DNA of 64,000 bases from Methylomicrobium agile (GCF_000733855.1 NZ_JPOJ01000001.1:3117001-3181000), one strand, 5' to 3'. Numbered from the stretch's first letter, positions 1-9,811 are shown. Notes: generated by a model not told the origin, from the letters alone. Program-made: numbers and translations.

Positions 1-1373
1 GTTGCGGAACGCTCAATACCGACCTGTCCGTTCCGGAAAAGGAAATCCCCAAAACCTTTCCGAACCCAAAAGGCGATGCCACGATCGCCGGCATCGACTG
101 GCGCCAATACTTCACCGACCCGCTGCTGGTCGAGCTGATCGATACCGCGGTACGCAATAACCTCGATTTGCAAATCGCCCTGCAACGCATCGAGATGTCG
201 CGTTCCAGCGTGAAGCTGGCGAACGGCGCGCTGCTTCCGAAAGTGGGCCTGAACGTGGGCGGCGGGGTGCGGAAATTCGGGCTGTACACGATGGACGGGG
301 CGGGAAACGCGTCCACCTATATCACGCCCGGCCAAATCGTTCCGGAAAATTTAACCGATATCTTCCTGGGGCTGCAGGCGTCCTGGGAAGTGGATGTTTG
401 GGGCAAGTTGCGGAACCAGCGCAAGGCCGCCATTTCGCAATACCTGGCCAGCGTGGAAGGGAGCCGGTTCGTGATTTCTAACTTGGTCGCCGATGTGGCG
501 ATCCATTACAACGAATTGCTGGCGCTGGACAACGAACTGGACATTATTCGGCAGACGCTCCGGAAACAGCAGGAGGCGCTGGAGGTGATCAAGCTCCAGA
601 AAGAAACCGGCCGCGCCAACGAATTGGCCGTGCAGCAATTCAGCGCCCAGTTGCTCAATTCCGAGGTGCTTGAAAAACAGACGCTGCAGCGCATCACCGA
701 AACCGAAAACAGGATCAACTTTCTGCTCGGGCGCTATCCGCAGCCCCTGCCGCGAAACAAAGACGTTTTGTTCCAGGCCGTTTCCCGGCAGATTTTGGCG
801 GGCATTCCTTCGCAACTGCTGGAAAACCGCCCCGACATCCGCGCGGCCGAATTCGAGATCGAGGCCAGCAAGTTCGATCTGAAGGCGGCGAAGGCGGCTT
901 TCTATCCGAATTTCAACATCACCGCGACGCTGGGCTTTCAGGCCTTCAATCCGGAATTTCTGTTTCAGTCGCCGGCCTCGCTCGCCTATTCGCTGATGGG
1001 GACCCTGGTGGCGCCGCTGATCAACATGAATGCGCTGAAAGCCCAGTTCAATACCGCCAAGGCCAATCAGTTGACCGCCATGTACAACTACCAGAAAACC
1101 ATTTTGAACGGCTATGTCGAAGTGGCGAATCAGCTCTCCAATCTCCGGAATCTGCAACGCATGCAAGAGTTGAAAAAGCAGCAGAGCGAAACGCTGCAAA
1201 AGTCCGTCGATACCTCCAAGGAGCTTTATAGGTCCGCGCGGGCAACCTATCTGGAAGTCCTGATCGCGCAGCAGAACGCTTTGCAGGCCAATCTCGAATT
1301 AATCGACGTGATCAAACAGGAACGGCTGTCGACTGTCAATATTTACCGGGCATTGGGCGGCGGCTGGCGATAA
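1..1373 (+). CDS. RND efflux outer-membrane lipoprotein (NodT/OprM family), 5' partial
   Basis: Outer-membrane channel of a tripartite RND efflux pump. The reading frame is open from base 3 and begins Cys-Gly-Thr-Leu-Asn-Thr-Asp, which looks like the lipidated cysteine just after a signal peptide, so only the signal peptide and start codon seem to be missing (about 457 residues visible). Two TolC-type repeats are recognisable; the second carries the NodT-family hallmark RPDIRAAEFEIEASKFDLKA followed by AAFYPNF. The long alpha-helical hairpin regions (QKETGRANELAVQQF and the matching C-terminal one) fit a periplasmic tunnel. Its inner-membrane pump and adaptor should lie upstream, outside the window. 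Substrate cannot be told. It is separate from the metal-efflux operon that follows, which has its own outer-membrane gene. Confidence 0.9.
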   Translation, partial: CGTLNTDLSVPEKEIPKTFPNPKGDATIAGIDWRQYFTDPLLVELIDTAVRNNLDLQIALQRIEMSRSSVKLANGALLPKVGLNVGGGVRKFGLYTMDGAGNASTYITPGQIVPENLTDIFLGLQASWEVDVWGKLRNQRKAAISQYLASVEGSRFVISNLVADVAIHYNELLALDNELDIIRQTLRKQQEALEVIKLQKETGRANELAVQQFSAQLLNSEVLEKQTLQRITETENRINFLLGRYPQPLPRNKDVLFQAVSRQILAGIPSQLLENRPDIRAAEFEIEASKFDLKAAKAAFYPNFNITATLGFQAFNPEFLFQSPASLAYSLMGTLVAPLINMNALKAQFNTAKANQLTAMYNYQKTILNGYVEVANQLSNLRNLQRMQELKKQQSETLQKSVDTSKELYRSARATYLEVLIAQQNALQANLELIDVIKQERLSTVNIYRALGGGWR

Positions 1374-1646
1374 TCGCGTCAAGCGCCGGCAGGATCTGGC
1401 GGCACCCTGCCCAGGCGCCTCCGGGTTTCATGCGTGCCGTTCATTATTAAACGGTGTTTTTTCGAATTCATGGTTTTTTCAAACCATTGTCCTTTGATGA
1501 ATATCTTCTAAGATTTGTGTAAATAACTGTTTTTAAAAGGTATATTATGCAAATGGTTTCTGGCATTAGAATTGCTTACGTTTTAGGTTTATACAGAGCT
1601 CCGCCCGAATCTTCGAATTTTAATCGACCTTGGTTATGCGCATACC
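1374..1646. other. Intergenic stretch without a recognisable gene
   Basis: After the outer-membrane gene there is an imperfect hairpin (GCGCCGGCAGG at about 1383 pairing with CCTGCC-CA-GGCGC) without a T-run, so at best a weak terminator. It is followed by an AT-rich stretch from about 1440 to 1600 containing a short palindrome (ATGGTTT, TTTC, AAACCAT). No open frame with coding character was found. Confidence 0.5.
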
Positions 1647-2030
1647 CTGAGCGGGACACGGTTGATAACCCCGTTTCCCACGTTTGAAGACCTATCGCCA
1701 GCATAAAATCATCGTCTGTGTTCGCGCGATTCCAAACGTTACGAACGGGATAAATATCCCGTCCGGCATCGGTATCTTACAGGTTCAGCCCCGTAGGGTA
1801 CGCTGTGCGTACCTTTCGACATTGACGGTACGCACTCGGCAATTGCTCCTGCATTGCTCTCGATCGCGTGTTCCCGACGCGATCTACCTTCCCCATCCCT
1901 GGGGTCGTACCTCCTGCATCCCTGCAGTCGAGCGTACCCTACGGGGCTGGCTGGACTTAACGGCAGGGCGCCCTTCAGACGGTGAGGACTTCCCTATTCG
2001 CGATATGAAAATGCTCTAGTGTCGGCAGGA
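1647..2030 (+). repeat. Dispersed non-coding repeat, copy 1 (with a 95-bp insert)
   Basis: Highly similar to 8097-8386 in the same orientation. Shared blocks include GGGATAAATATCCCGTCCGG, CGTAGGGTACGCTGTGCGTA and the closing GATATGAAAATGCT. It contains self-complementary parts: GGTACGCAC with the AGCGTACCCTA block, and GGGATAAATATCCC. Copy 1 carries about 95 extra bases (about 1836-1930) with its own perfect stem GATCGCGT/ACGCGATC. An open frame of 111 codons crosses this copy, but copy 2 lacks its middle third and the product matches nothing I recognise, so I regard the element as non-coding. Confidence 0.8.
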
Positions 2031-2237
2031 CTCGGCGGGGCCGAGGTCAGTGATCGAAGGGGATCCGCGCCAAGTTTGCGCGATGCGTTATAATAGCGAA
2101 TCGAAAAAAATAATTGCGCCAAATTTTATTCGAACTGCCGAAACCTGGAATTATCTTCTATAGTCCTTTCTTGAGATTCATGGAGTTTGCCGATGTTTGA
2201 ACCCTATCCGTTCCGTTAACAAAATAGAATTGACAAC

Positions 2238-3674
2238 ATGCGTATAAGCACCCGCATGCATTTGAAGAGTAAGCGTTTTTCTTCTGCAATTTCCGCGCTG
2301 ATTGTGATGAATGGGTGTACTCCGCCCGCGTATCAGCCCCTCCTGCCGCCGGCCTACATGCAGGATTTGAAGGAGACTGCTGACGATTCGGTCTCCATTC
2401 CTGAAGCCGAAGCGTTACCTCTCAAGGATGAAAAGCCCTCTTCGCCGCAAATCGAGGCGAAGGAATTCAATTTAAATCAAGTCATTCAAACCGCCTTAAA
2501 GGCCGATCCGGTCATTCAGTCGGCCTTTGAGAATATTCATCAGGCTGAAGCGGACCTGATCACGGCCGGGCTTTTGCCGAATCCCGACGTGTCGGTGAGC
2601 GGCTCCTTGATGCCTTTGGATCGGACGTTTACCGTGGACCGGCAGGGCGGTCCGCCGCAATTCGATGCCGGGATTTCGATGCCGATCGACTGGTTTTTAT
2701 TCGGCAAGCGTGCCGCCGCGATAGTTTCCGGCCGGCACGGCGTGGATATTGCGGCGGCGGATTTCGCCAATACGGTCAGGCTTCGGATCGCTTCGGCGAT
2801 TTCCGCCTTTTATACCGTACTCGAAGCGCAGGCCATGCTGGAGCTGGCGCAGGAAAACAATGCCAATCTGACCCGAGTCGAGCGGATTATTCTAAATCGC
2901 GTGGCCTTGGGAGGCGTCGGCACGATAGAGGCGGATAGGATTCGCCTGTCCATCTTCAGCAGCCACCGTGATGTCCATGCGCGGGAACTTGAGCTGAATG
3001 CGGCGCAGAATCAATTGCGCGCCTTGCTCGGCATTGCCGGAAATGTGCAGGTTGCGGTCAAAGGCAGTCTGGATGTGGCCGATCCCGCTATGCCGATCGA
3101 AATTGAAAAGGCTTTCGAGCTGGCGGAGGAAAACCGGCCCGATCTTTTGTCTCTGCAACGCCAGCTCGACAAGGCGAATGCCGATATTGCCTTGCAGGAA
3201 CGCAACGCCTATCCGCAAGTCGTGCCGAAAATCGGTTATACCCGCCAGTTTCAGCAGCAGGCCATCGGTTATCCGGATGCCAATTCCTGGGGAGCCGGTG
3301 TCGACATCGTCGTGCCGCTTTTCGACCGCAATCAGGGCAATATTGCCAAGGCGCGCTCGGTATTGATCCAGTCCAGAGCCAATCTGCAAGCGCAGTTGAC
3401 TGCGTTGCGCAGCGAAATCGATCAGGCGGTCAGGGCGTTTGCCTCCGCTCACCAAGTTTTGATCAACGATGACCCCGGCCAGTTGGATGCGGCCAGAAAT
3501 GTGCGCGACAAAATCAACCAGGCGTATGAATTGGGCGGCAAGACGCTGATCGAGGTATTGGATGCCCAGCGAATCTACCTTGAGACCTACCGTCTGCATA
3601 TCACCAGCCGTTCCAGTTACTGGCATTCGCTTTCTCAACTCAATGCTGCCGTCGGCAAAGAAATCTTGCAATGA
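2238..3674 (+). CDS. czcC: Heavy-metal RND efflux outer-membrane protein (CzcC-like)
   Basis: TolC-family channel (478 residues) of a heavy-metal RND pump. The N-terminus has a basic stretch, a hydrophobic segment and a lipobox-like V-M-N-G-Cys27, so it is probably an outer-membrane lipoprotein; Met7 is an alternative start. The body has two OEP repeats with long amphipathic helices (for example LNQVIQTALKADPVIQSAFE and the C-terminal YELGGKTLIEVLDAQRIYLE), typical of CzcC/CnrC. Its stop codon overlaps the start of the adaptor gene (ATGA at 3671-3674), so the two are translationally coupled. A TATAAT-like hexamer lies at 2089-2094 but no convincing -35 precedes it. Family is clear; the metal is not. 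Confidence 0.85.
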   Translation: MRISTRMHLKSKRFSSAISALIVMNGCTPPAYQPLLPPAYMQDLKETADDSVSIPEAEALPLKDEKPSSPQIEAKEFNLNQVIQTALKADPVIQSAFENIHQAEADLITAGLLPNPDVSVSGSLMPLDRTFTVDRQGGPPQFDAGISMPIDWFLFGKRAAAIVSGRHGVDIAAADFANTVRLRIASAISAFYTVLEAQAMLELAQENNANLTRVERIILNRVALGGVGTIEADRIRLSIFSSHRDVHARELELNAAQNQLRALLGIAGNVQVAVKGSLDVADPAMPIEIEKAFELAEENRPDLLSLQRQLDKANADIALQERNAYPQVVPKIGYTRQFQQQAIGYPDANSWGAGVDIVVPLFDRNQGNIAKARSVLIQSRANLQAQLTALRSEIDQAVRAFASAHQVLINDDPGQLDAARNVRDKINQAYELGGKTLIEVLDAQRIYLETYRLHITSRSSYWHSLSQLNAAVGKEILQ

Positions 3675-4843
3675 ACCATCCTTTTTTACCCCGTTTCGGC
3701 AGGCGTGTGTTTTTTTACGGTTGCTGCATCGTCATCGCCGCGGCCTTTTTGTTGATGATGGCTTCCGGGCGTCCCGGCCATGCCGATCAGAACGCCGCCG
3801 ACAACACGGCGGTAGTAAAGCTGGCCGGTCCTAGGACCGTTGCCGTCAGGGCGGGCAGCCTTCTCGAACAAAAGCTGGATATTTCGACCGTTCCGAAGGA
3901 TCAGATCACCACCCCGCTGTTGCTGGCGACGGGTTCCGTCGTCGCCCATTTGGCACCGGGCTCCAACCCGAGCGAAGATCGCTGGCAGTTCAACAGCATC
4001 GAGCTTTCGGGAGTCTATGCGGACTGGCAGCGCGCACGGGCGGAAAAGGAATTCAATATCAAACGGCTGGAAAAGATCCGCGAATTGACCGCCGCACAGA
4101 CTCAGTCACAAAAACTGGTGGTGGACCGTTTACGCAAACTGGTCGCGACCGGCACCGAAGCGATCCGCGATCTGACTGCCGCGGAGGCGAATCTGTTGCA
4201 AGTGCAACTGGAAGGCCAGAAGGCAGTCTACGAGGCCGAGACCGCGTTGACGGTCGCGACGCGCAACCGCGCGGCGCTGGAAAGAACTTTGCTGCAGGAC
4301 GGCGTCGATCCTTCGTTGCTGGAAAACGCCGCTTCCGGCACGTCGTTGATCAAGGCGGATGTTCCGGAATTGAAGATCAATTTGGTTGCGGTGGGGCAGG
4401 CCTGCGTGACCAAATTTTATGGCTTGCCGGGACAGTCCTTCATCGGCAAAGTCAAGAGTCTGGCTCCGGCTTTGTCGGCGGAACAGCATACTTTGCGGGT
4501 GTTCTTCGAGCTGCCGGATCCGGATAATAAATTCAAGCCGGGCATGTACGCGGAAATCGGCCTCGGCACCGATCCCCGGATGGCGGTTCTGGTGCCGTCG
4601 GATGCGGTTTTGCACAGCCGGAACGCCGATTTTGTGTTCATAGGCGCTGGTCCGGGATTATGGAAAATCACTGAAGTTCAGGTCGGGGAAAGCATCGGCG
4701 ACCGGGTCGAAATTCTGCAGGGCCTGCAGGGCGGCGAAAAAATCATCGGCAATGGCGCGATCCTGTTGAAACCGATGCTGGTGCAGGCGCTGCTGAATGA
4801 GGATATTGCTAAGGAAATGCAGCCCGAGGGTGTGAAGGAATGA
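3671..4843 (+). CDS. czcB: Heavy-metal RND efflux periplasmic adaptor (CzcB-like)
   Basis: Membrane-fusion protein (390 residues) linking inner-membrane pump to outer-membrane channel. An N-terminal hydrophobic anchor (about residues 14-34) is followed by a beta-barrel region, an alpha-helical coiled-coil hairpin (about 115-200, rich in Glu/Lys/Ala/Gln) and a C-terminal HlyD/CzcB domain (GLPGQSFIGKVKSLAP, then HTLRVFFELPD and KPGMYAEIGLG). That last pattern is characteristic of CusB/CzcB adaptors. No His-rich metal-binding N-terminal extension is seen, unlike some CzcB and CusF-fused forms. Middle gene of the operon, with ATGA overlaps to the genes on both sides, which implies 1:1:1 coupled synthesis. 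Confidence 0.87.
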   Translation: MNHPFLPRFGRRVFFYGCCIVIAAAFLLMMASGRPGHADQNAADNTAVVKLAGPRTVAVRAGSLLEQKLDISTVPKDQITTPLLLATGSVVAHLAPGSNPSEDRWQFNSIELSGVYADWQRARAEKEFNIKRLEKIRELTAAQTQSQKLVVDRLRKLVATGTEAIRDLTAAEANLLQVQLEGQKAVYEAETALTVATRNRAALERTLLQDGVDPSLLENAASGTSLIKADVPELKINLVAVGQACVTKFYGLPGQSFIGKVKSLAPALSAEQHTLRVFFELPDPDNKFKPGMYAEIGLGTDPRMAVLVPSDAVLHSRNADFVFIGAGPGLWKITEVQVGESIGDRVEILQGLQGGEKIIGNGAILLKPMLVQALLNEDIAKEMQPEGVKE

Positions 4844-7800
4844 TCCCGCGCCTGTTGAACAATGCGATGCACCATCGCCTGATCGTGCTGGGCATCGCGG
4901 TGATTATTACGCTATTGGGGCTGTGGTCTTTTTCCAGGATGCAGATCGATGCCTATCCCGACATCTCGGCGCAAATGGTGCAGGTAATCACGACCTACCC
5001 GGGAAGGGCGCCCGAAGAGGTCGAACGCCAGGTCACGGTGCCGATCGAAATTCAGATGCGTAACGTGCCGCGCGTCGATACGATCCGTTCGCGCACCATC
5101 TTCGGTTTGTCGGTCGTGCAGTTGATTTTCGAAGAGGGCGTCGAAGGATACTGGGCCAGGCAGCGGGTCCAGGAAAAACTGACCGGTCTCGATTTGCCCG
5201 ACGGCGCCTCGGCCGAATTGGGGCCCTTGGCGACCGCTTACGGCGAAATCCTGCGTTATGAGCTGGTTTCGGACGGGCGCTACGATCTGATTGAACTGCG
5301 TTCGATCAATGACTGGATCGTGATACCGCATTTATTGCGCGCTTCCGGCGTCGCCGACGTGAGCAATTTCGGCGGTTACGAAAAACAGTACGCCGTGCTG
5401 ATGAATCCGGCGCAATTGCAGCGTTTCGGCCTGTCTTTGAGCGATGTGGTCGAGGCGATCCGGACCAACAACGAAAGCGCCGGCGGCAGCGTGCTGTCGC
5501 GCGGCAGCATGTCTTTCGTCATCAGGGGACGCGGTGCGCTGCAAAGCGTCGAGGAAATCGGCAATATCTTCATCAAATCGCATGGCGGTACGCCGATCTA
5601 TGTGCGCGACGTGGCCGATGTCGAGATCGATTCGAAAGTGCCTTCCGGGATTCTCAGCAAAAACCGCAACGATGCGACGATCGAAGGCATTGTGCTGATG
5701 CGGCGGGGCGAAAACCCTTCGACCGTGCTGAACCACGTCAAGGACGTCATTACGGTGCTGAACCAGGTCGATCTGCCGCAGGGCGTGCAGGTGGTGCCAT
5801 TCTACGACCGTTCGATGCTGGTCGACAGCACCCTGCATACGGTCAGCCACAGCGTCTTGCTCGGTATTTCGCTGGTGACGGTGGTGCTGCTGTTTTTTCT
5901 GGGACGCCCCTCCCTGGCCCTGCTCGTCGCCTTGACGATTCCGTTTTCGCTGTTGTTCGCGCTGGTGCTGATGAATGCGATGGGCATTCCTATCGGCCTG
6001 CTCTCGATCGGGGCGATCGACTTCGGCATCATCGTCGACGGCGCGGTGATCATGGCGGAAAATATCGCCCATCGCATGCACGAGGCGACGCTGCAACAAA
6101 GCCGGACCGGCGCCGCCAAAACGGTGCTCGATGCGTCTCTGGAGGTCGAACGCCCGGTGTTTTTTTCGATCCTGATGATTGTCGGCGCCTTTTTGCCGTT
6201 GCTGACATTGACGCACATCGAAGGCTTGCTGTTCCGGCCGATGGCGTTGACGATCTTGTTCGCGCTGTTCGGCGCGATGCTGTTTGCGCTGTTCGTGGTG
6301 CCGGTTCTGGCCAGTTATCTGTTTCGGCACGGTTACCGGGATTGGGAAAATCCGCTGCTGAGGTGGCTTTATCCGCGCTACTCCATGCTGCTCGAAACCT
6401 TGATGCGCCGCCGCTGGCCTACCGTAATGGCCGCCGCAACCGTGCTGGTGGTCAGTTTGGTGTCCGTCGTGCCGCGCCTCGGCACCGAATTTCTGCCTTA
6501 CATGGACGAGGGCGTCGCCTGGGTGCGGGCGAATTTTCCGGAAGGCACCGCCTTGCAGCAGACGTCCAAATTCGGGCAGCGGCTGCGGCAGATTGCGCTC
6601 GAGTTTCCCGATATCGATTTCATCGTCGTGCAGGCGGGACGCAGCGACAGCGGCACCGATCCTTTTCCGCCCAGCCGGATAGAGATGCTGATCAGTCCCA
6701 AGCCGCGCGATCGGTGGGTGCAATTTTCAAGCAAGCAGGAACTTCTGGCCGCGCTGGGAAACCGTTTTCGCGCCGAGTTTCCGACCACGCGCTTCAACTT
6801 TACCCAGCCTATCATCGACAGCGTGACCGAGGATGCGAACGGCACCTCGGCGAATCTGGCCGTGGAGTTTTCAGGCGCCGATTCGGATGTGCTGTTGCGC
6901 CTCGCCCAAAAAACCAAGGAGTTGCTGGCGAGGGTGCCGGGTGCGGAAGACGTCAGCATCGAACAGGAAGGCCCTCAGCCGCAATTGGTGATCAAGCCGG
7001 ATCGTTTCCTGTGCGCGCGTTACAATGTCAGCATCGAGGATGTGAATCGGCTCATCGACGTTGCGGTCGGCGGTTCGCCGATCGGCCATTTATTTGAAGG
7101 AGAACGGCGCATCGATATCGTTGCCCGCTTCGCGAAGGAATATCTGAGTTCGCCCGCCGCGATAGGGCGGCTGCCGGTCTACAATACCGAGGGCATACCG
7201 ATTCCTCTGGCGCAGGTCGCGCATATCGATATCGTCGATGGGCAGACGATCATTGCGCGCGGAGACGGCCGCCGCCGATTGACGGTGCGTACCGATATCG
7301 TGAACCGCGATCAGGGCGGTTTTGTGGCGGAAGCCAAAAATCTTTTCGCGAAAGAAATCACCGTTCCGAGCGGTTACCGGGCGGCTTGGCTGGGCATGTT
7401 CGAAAATCTGGAACGCGCCGCGCAACATTTCACCATTCTGGTGCCGATGAGCATCGGCGTGATCTTCATGTTGCTGCTGGCGACTTTCGGTTCGCTGCGC
7501 GCGGCGCTGATCCTGCTGTTCGCGATCCCTTTTGCGTTTGTCGGCGGCGTAGCGGCGCTGTATCTGCGCGACATGCATTTGAACGTGTCTTCGGGGGTCG
7601 GATTCGCGGCGGTTTTCGGCGTGTCGATCATGAATGGGGTGCTGATCGTCCGTACGATCACCGAATTGCGCATGAACGGTGCCGCGCTCGAAGCCGCGAT
7701 CATTCAGGGCTCGGTGCGTTGCGTCCGGCCGATTCTGATTGCCTCGCTGGTCGCGATTCTGGGGCTGGTGCCCGCCTCGCTGGCGACCGGCCTGGGGTCG

Positions 7801-7950
7801 GATGTCCAGCGGCCTTTGGCGACCGTCATTGTGTGGGGACTGTTCAGCGCCACGGTGATGACCGTGCTGCTGGTGCCGGTGCTCTATCGCTTGTTCGAGC
7901 CGCCGATCAATTTGCCGACAAAGGAAGAGCTCGAATTGGATAAGGACTGA
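4840..7950 (+). CDS. czcA: Heavy-metal RND efflux inner-membrane pump (CzcA-like)
   Basis: Proton-driven resistance-nodulation-division transporter of 1036 residues, the usual length for the HME subfamily. It has the twofold RND layout: TM1 (about 13-30), a large periplasmic loop, TM2-6 (about 335-500), TM7, a second loop, and TM8-12 (about 865-1015). TM4 carries the heavy-metal signature DFGIIVDGA with Asp394, Asp400 and Glu407, typical of CzcA/CnrA/NccA; CusA-type pumps lack the Asp-Phe-Gly. This favours divalent cations (Co, Zn, Cd, Ni) over Cu/Ag, by family knowledge only. Last gene of the czcCBA-type operon. No metal-sensing regulator (CzcRS, MerR or ArsR) is adjacent. Confidence 0.92.
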   Translation: MIPRLLNNAMHHRLIVLGIAVIITLLGLWSFSRMQIDAYPDISAQMVQVITTYPGRAPEEVERQVTVPIEIQMRNVPRVDTIRSRTIFGLSVVQLIFEEGVEGYWARQRVQEKLTGLDLPDGASAELGPLATAYGEILRYELVSDGRYDLIELRSINDWIVIPHLLRASGVADVSNFGGYEKQYAVLMNPAQLQRFGLSLSDVVEAIRTNNESAGGSVLSRGSMSFVIRGRGALQSVEEIGNIFIKSHGGTPIYVRDVADVEIDSKVPSGILSKNRNDATIEGIVLMRRGENPSTVLNHVKDVITVLNQVDLPQGVQVVPFYDRSMLVDSTLHTVSHSVLLGISLVTVVLLFFLGRPSLALLVALTIPFSLLFALVLMNAMGIPIGLLSIGAIDFGIIVDGAVIMAENIAHRMHEATLQQSRTGAAKTVLDASLEVERPVFFSILMIVGAFLPLLTLTHIEGLLFRPMALTILFALFGAMLFALFVVPVLASYLFRHGYRDWENPLLRWLYPRYSMLLETLMRRRWPTVMAAATVLVVSLVSVVPRLGTEFLPYMDEGVAWVRANFPEGTALQQTSKFGQRLRQIALEFPDIDFIVVQAGRSDSGTDPFPPSRIEMLISPKPRDRWVQFSSKQELLAALGNRFRAEFPTTRFNFTQPIIDSVTEDANGTSANLAVEFSGADSDVLLRLAQKTKELLARVPGAEDVSIEQEGPQPQLVIKPDRFLCARYNVSIEDVNRLIDVAVGGSPIGHLFEGERRIDIVARFAKEYLSSPAAIGRLPVYNTEGIPIPLAQVAHIDIVDGQTIIARGDGRRRLTVRTDIVNRDQGGFVAEAKNLFAKEITVPSGYRAAWLGMFENLERAAQHFTILVPMSIGVIFMLLLATFGSLRAALILLFAIPFAFVGGVAALYLRDMHLNVSSGVGFAAVFGVSIMNGVLIVRTITELRMNGAALEAAIIQGSVRCVRPILIASLVAILGLVPASLATGLGSDVQRPLATVIVWGLFSATVMTVLLVPVLYRLFEPPINLPTKEELELDKD

Positions 7951-8096
7951 TTCCATTTTGATTCAAAGCTCGCTGGATAGAGCGGAACGCATTGCTCCAT
8001 CTTCGCGCCGGAGCCGGAAGAGCGTACATAACCTGAACTTGGGATAAACCTTTGGTCTGAGCAGGGCAATCGCGCTATGTTGAAACTTCCGCCGGA

Positions 8097-8386
8097 CTGA
8101 GTGGGACGGGGTTTATCACCCTGTCCCCGCTGTTTGAAAATTCTCCGCCAACACCAAATCATCTTTCCTATCCATCCCGCTTTAAATGTTACGGACGGGA
8201 TAAATATCCCGTCCGGCACCCGTATCTTACGGGTTCAGCTCCCGTAGGGTACGCTGTGCGTACCTTTCGACATTGATGGTACGCACAGCGTACCCTATGG
8301 GGCTGGCTGGACTTAACGGCATGGCACCCCTCAGGCGGTGAGCATTTCCCTACACGCGATATGAAAATGCTTTAGTGCCGGCAGGC
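8097..8386 (+). repeat. Dispersed non-coding repeat, copy 2
   Basis: Second copy of the element at 1647-2030, direct orientation, located just after the metal-efflux operon. It lacks the 95-bp insert of copy 1: GGTACGCAC is joined directly to AGCGTACCCTA, so the palindrome GTAGGGTACGCTGTGCGTACC/GGTACGCACAGCGTACCCTA is intact. It ends in CTTAACGGCA-type sequence and GATATGAAAATGCT like copy 1. The remaining bases between 7951 and 8491 hold no gene I can support. Confidence 0.8.
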
Positions 8387-8491
8387 TTCGATGGGACTCG
8401 ATTTCAAGCGCCTTCGAGCTGAATACGCGCCGTTCGTGTAAAATCCGTGCTTTAAATACTTGAACCGTACCTGACGAGGCTGGCGGCCGGC

Positions 8492-9811
8492 ATGATGGAC
8501 ATTGCGCTTATTGTCATTTTGATTCTGATAAACGGCCTGTTCGCCATGTCGGAAATGGCGTTGGTTTCTTCCGGCAAAGCGAGGCTGCAGAAATTGGCGG
8601 ACGAGCATCGGCCCGGCGCCCAAGCCGCCTTGAAGCTTCATCAGGAACCTTCGCGGTTTTTATCGACCGTCCAGGTCGGGATCACCTCGGTAGGCATTCT
8701 GAGCGGAGCGGTAGGTGAGGGTGCACTGGCCGAGCCGCTGGCCGTCCAGTTTCGGCAAGTAGCATATCTTGCGCCTTATGCGGAAAATCTGGCTTTAGCG
8801 GCAACGGTCGTCTCGATCACTTATTTTTCGGTCGTGGTGGGCGAACTGGTGCCCAAACGCCTGGCATTGCTGCGTCCGGAAAGCATCGCCCGCGTGATGG
8901 CCGGGCCGATGAACGGCCTGGCCCTGGTCGCCGCGCCGTTGGTGTGGCTGCTGTCCGCTTCCAGCAACGTGCTGCTGCGCATGATCGGCGCCCATAAGCC
9001 CCGTAAGGTTACAGTGACCAACGAAGAAATCAAAATCCTGATGGACATCGGTTCGGAAGCGGGTGTGTTCCATGACCAGGAAGGGCAGCTGGTCTCGAAT
9101 GTGCTGAAGCTCGACGAGCAGCGGGTCGGCGCCATCATGACGCCACGCAAGGATATTTTTATCGTCGATCTGGAGGATGACGAGCGGGCGGTCAAACGCC
9201 TGATTGCCGACTGTCCTTATGCGAAGGCCGTGGTCTGCCGTGGCGGCGTTGAAAACATATTGGGCATTCTGCACCGCAGCGATTTGTTGAAAATCCTGAT
9301 GGACGGGGGCGAATTCGATGTTGGGCCTGTGCTGCGCGCGCCCCTGTATGTGCCGGATTCGTTGATGCTGCCCGAGCTTCTGGAGTTTTTCAGGGAAATG
9401 CACGACGAGTTTGCGCTGATCGTGAATGAATACGGCGAACTGGAAGGTCTGGTTACCTTGAGCGATGTATTGAAAGCGATCGTGGGCGATTTGCCGAGCC
9501 CGGAAGCTGAATTCGATCCCGACATCGTACGGCGCGATGACGGTTCCTGGCTGGTGGACGGCAGCGTCTCGATCGTCCGGCTGAAATCGGCGATCGGCAT
9601 GACGGGGCCGTTTCCCGGCGAGGCGGTAACGGCGTTCAATACTGTCGGCGGATTCATTCTGTTCTATCTGGAAAAAATACCCCATGTGGCGGATCACTTC
9701 GTTTACGACGGCTGGTATTTCGAAGTGGTCGATGTGGACGGCACGCGAATCGACAAAGTTCTGGTTGCAAATGAGAAGGCCGATCTCAAAAACAAGAGGC
9801 CGGCTCAATAA
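8492..9811 (+). CDS. CNNM/CorC-HlyC family membrane protein (DUF21-CBS)
   Basis: Integral inner-membrane protein of the UPF0053/CorC family (439 residues, full length). Order: DUF21 transmembrane domain (about 1-190, with MSEMALVSSGKARLQKLADE near the start and VVVGELVPKRLAL), two CBS domains (about 205-330, IMTPRKDIFIVDL and LVTLSDVLKAIVGDLPSPE) and a C-terminal CorC_HlyC domain (about 345-425). Family members are linked to Mg/Co homeostasis or ion export; the old hemolysin label is not informative. The start is one of two adjacent ATGs (8492 or 8495). It converges with the lytic transglycosylase gene and their 3' ends overlap by 7 bp, so no terminator separates them. Confidence 0.9.
   Translation: MMDIALIVILILINGLFAMSEMALVSSGKARLQKLADEHRPGAQAALKLHQEPSRFLSTVQVGITSVGILSGAVGEGALAEPLAVQFRQVAYLAPYAENLALAATVVSITYFSVVVGELVPKRLALLRPESIARVMAGPMNGLALVAAPLVWLLSASSNVLLRMIGAHKPRKVTVTNEEIKILMDIGSEAGVFHDQEGQLVSNVLKLDEQRVGAIMTPRKDIFIVDLEDDERAVKRLIADCPYAKAVVCRGGVENILGILHRSDLLKILMDGGEFDVGPVLRAPLYVPDSLMLPELLEFFREMHDEFALIVNEYGELEGLVTLSDVLKAIVGDLPSPEAEFDPDIVRRDDGSWLVDGSVSIVRLKSAIGMTGPFPGEAVTAFNTVGGFILFYLEKIPHVADHFVYDGWYFEVVDVDGTRIDKVLVANEKADLKNKRPAQ

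Noticed and set aside
1684-2019. 111-codon frame between the two efflux loci
   Set aside because: It lies within a dispersed repeat; the second copy of the repeat has no matching frame and the insert breaks it.
4912-7956. Several minus-strand frames opposite the czcA gene
   Set aside because: They are rich in His/Gln/Arg and mirror the codon bias of the RND gene; no homology.
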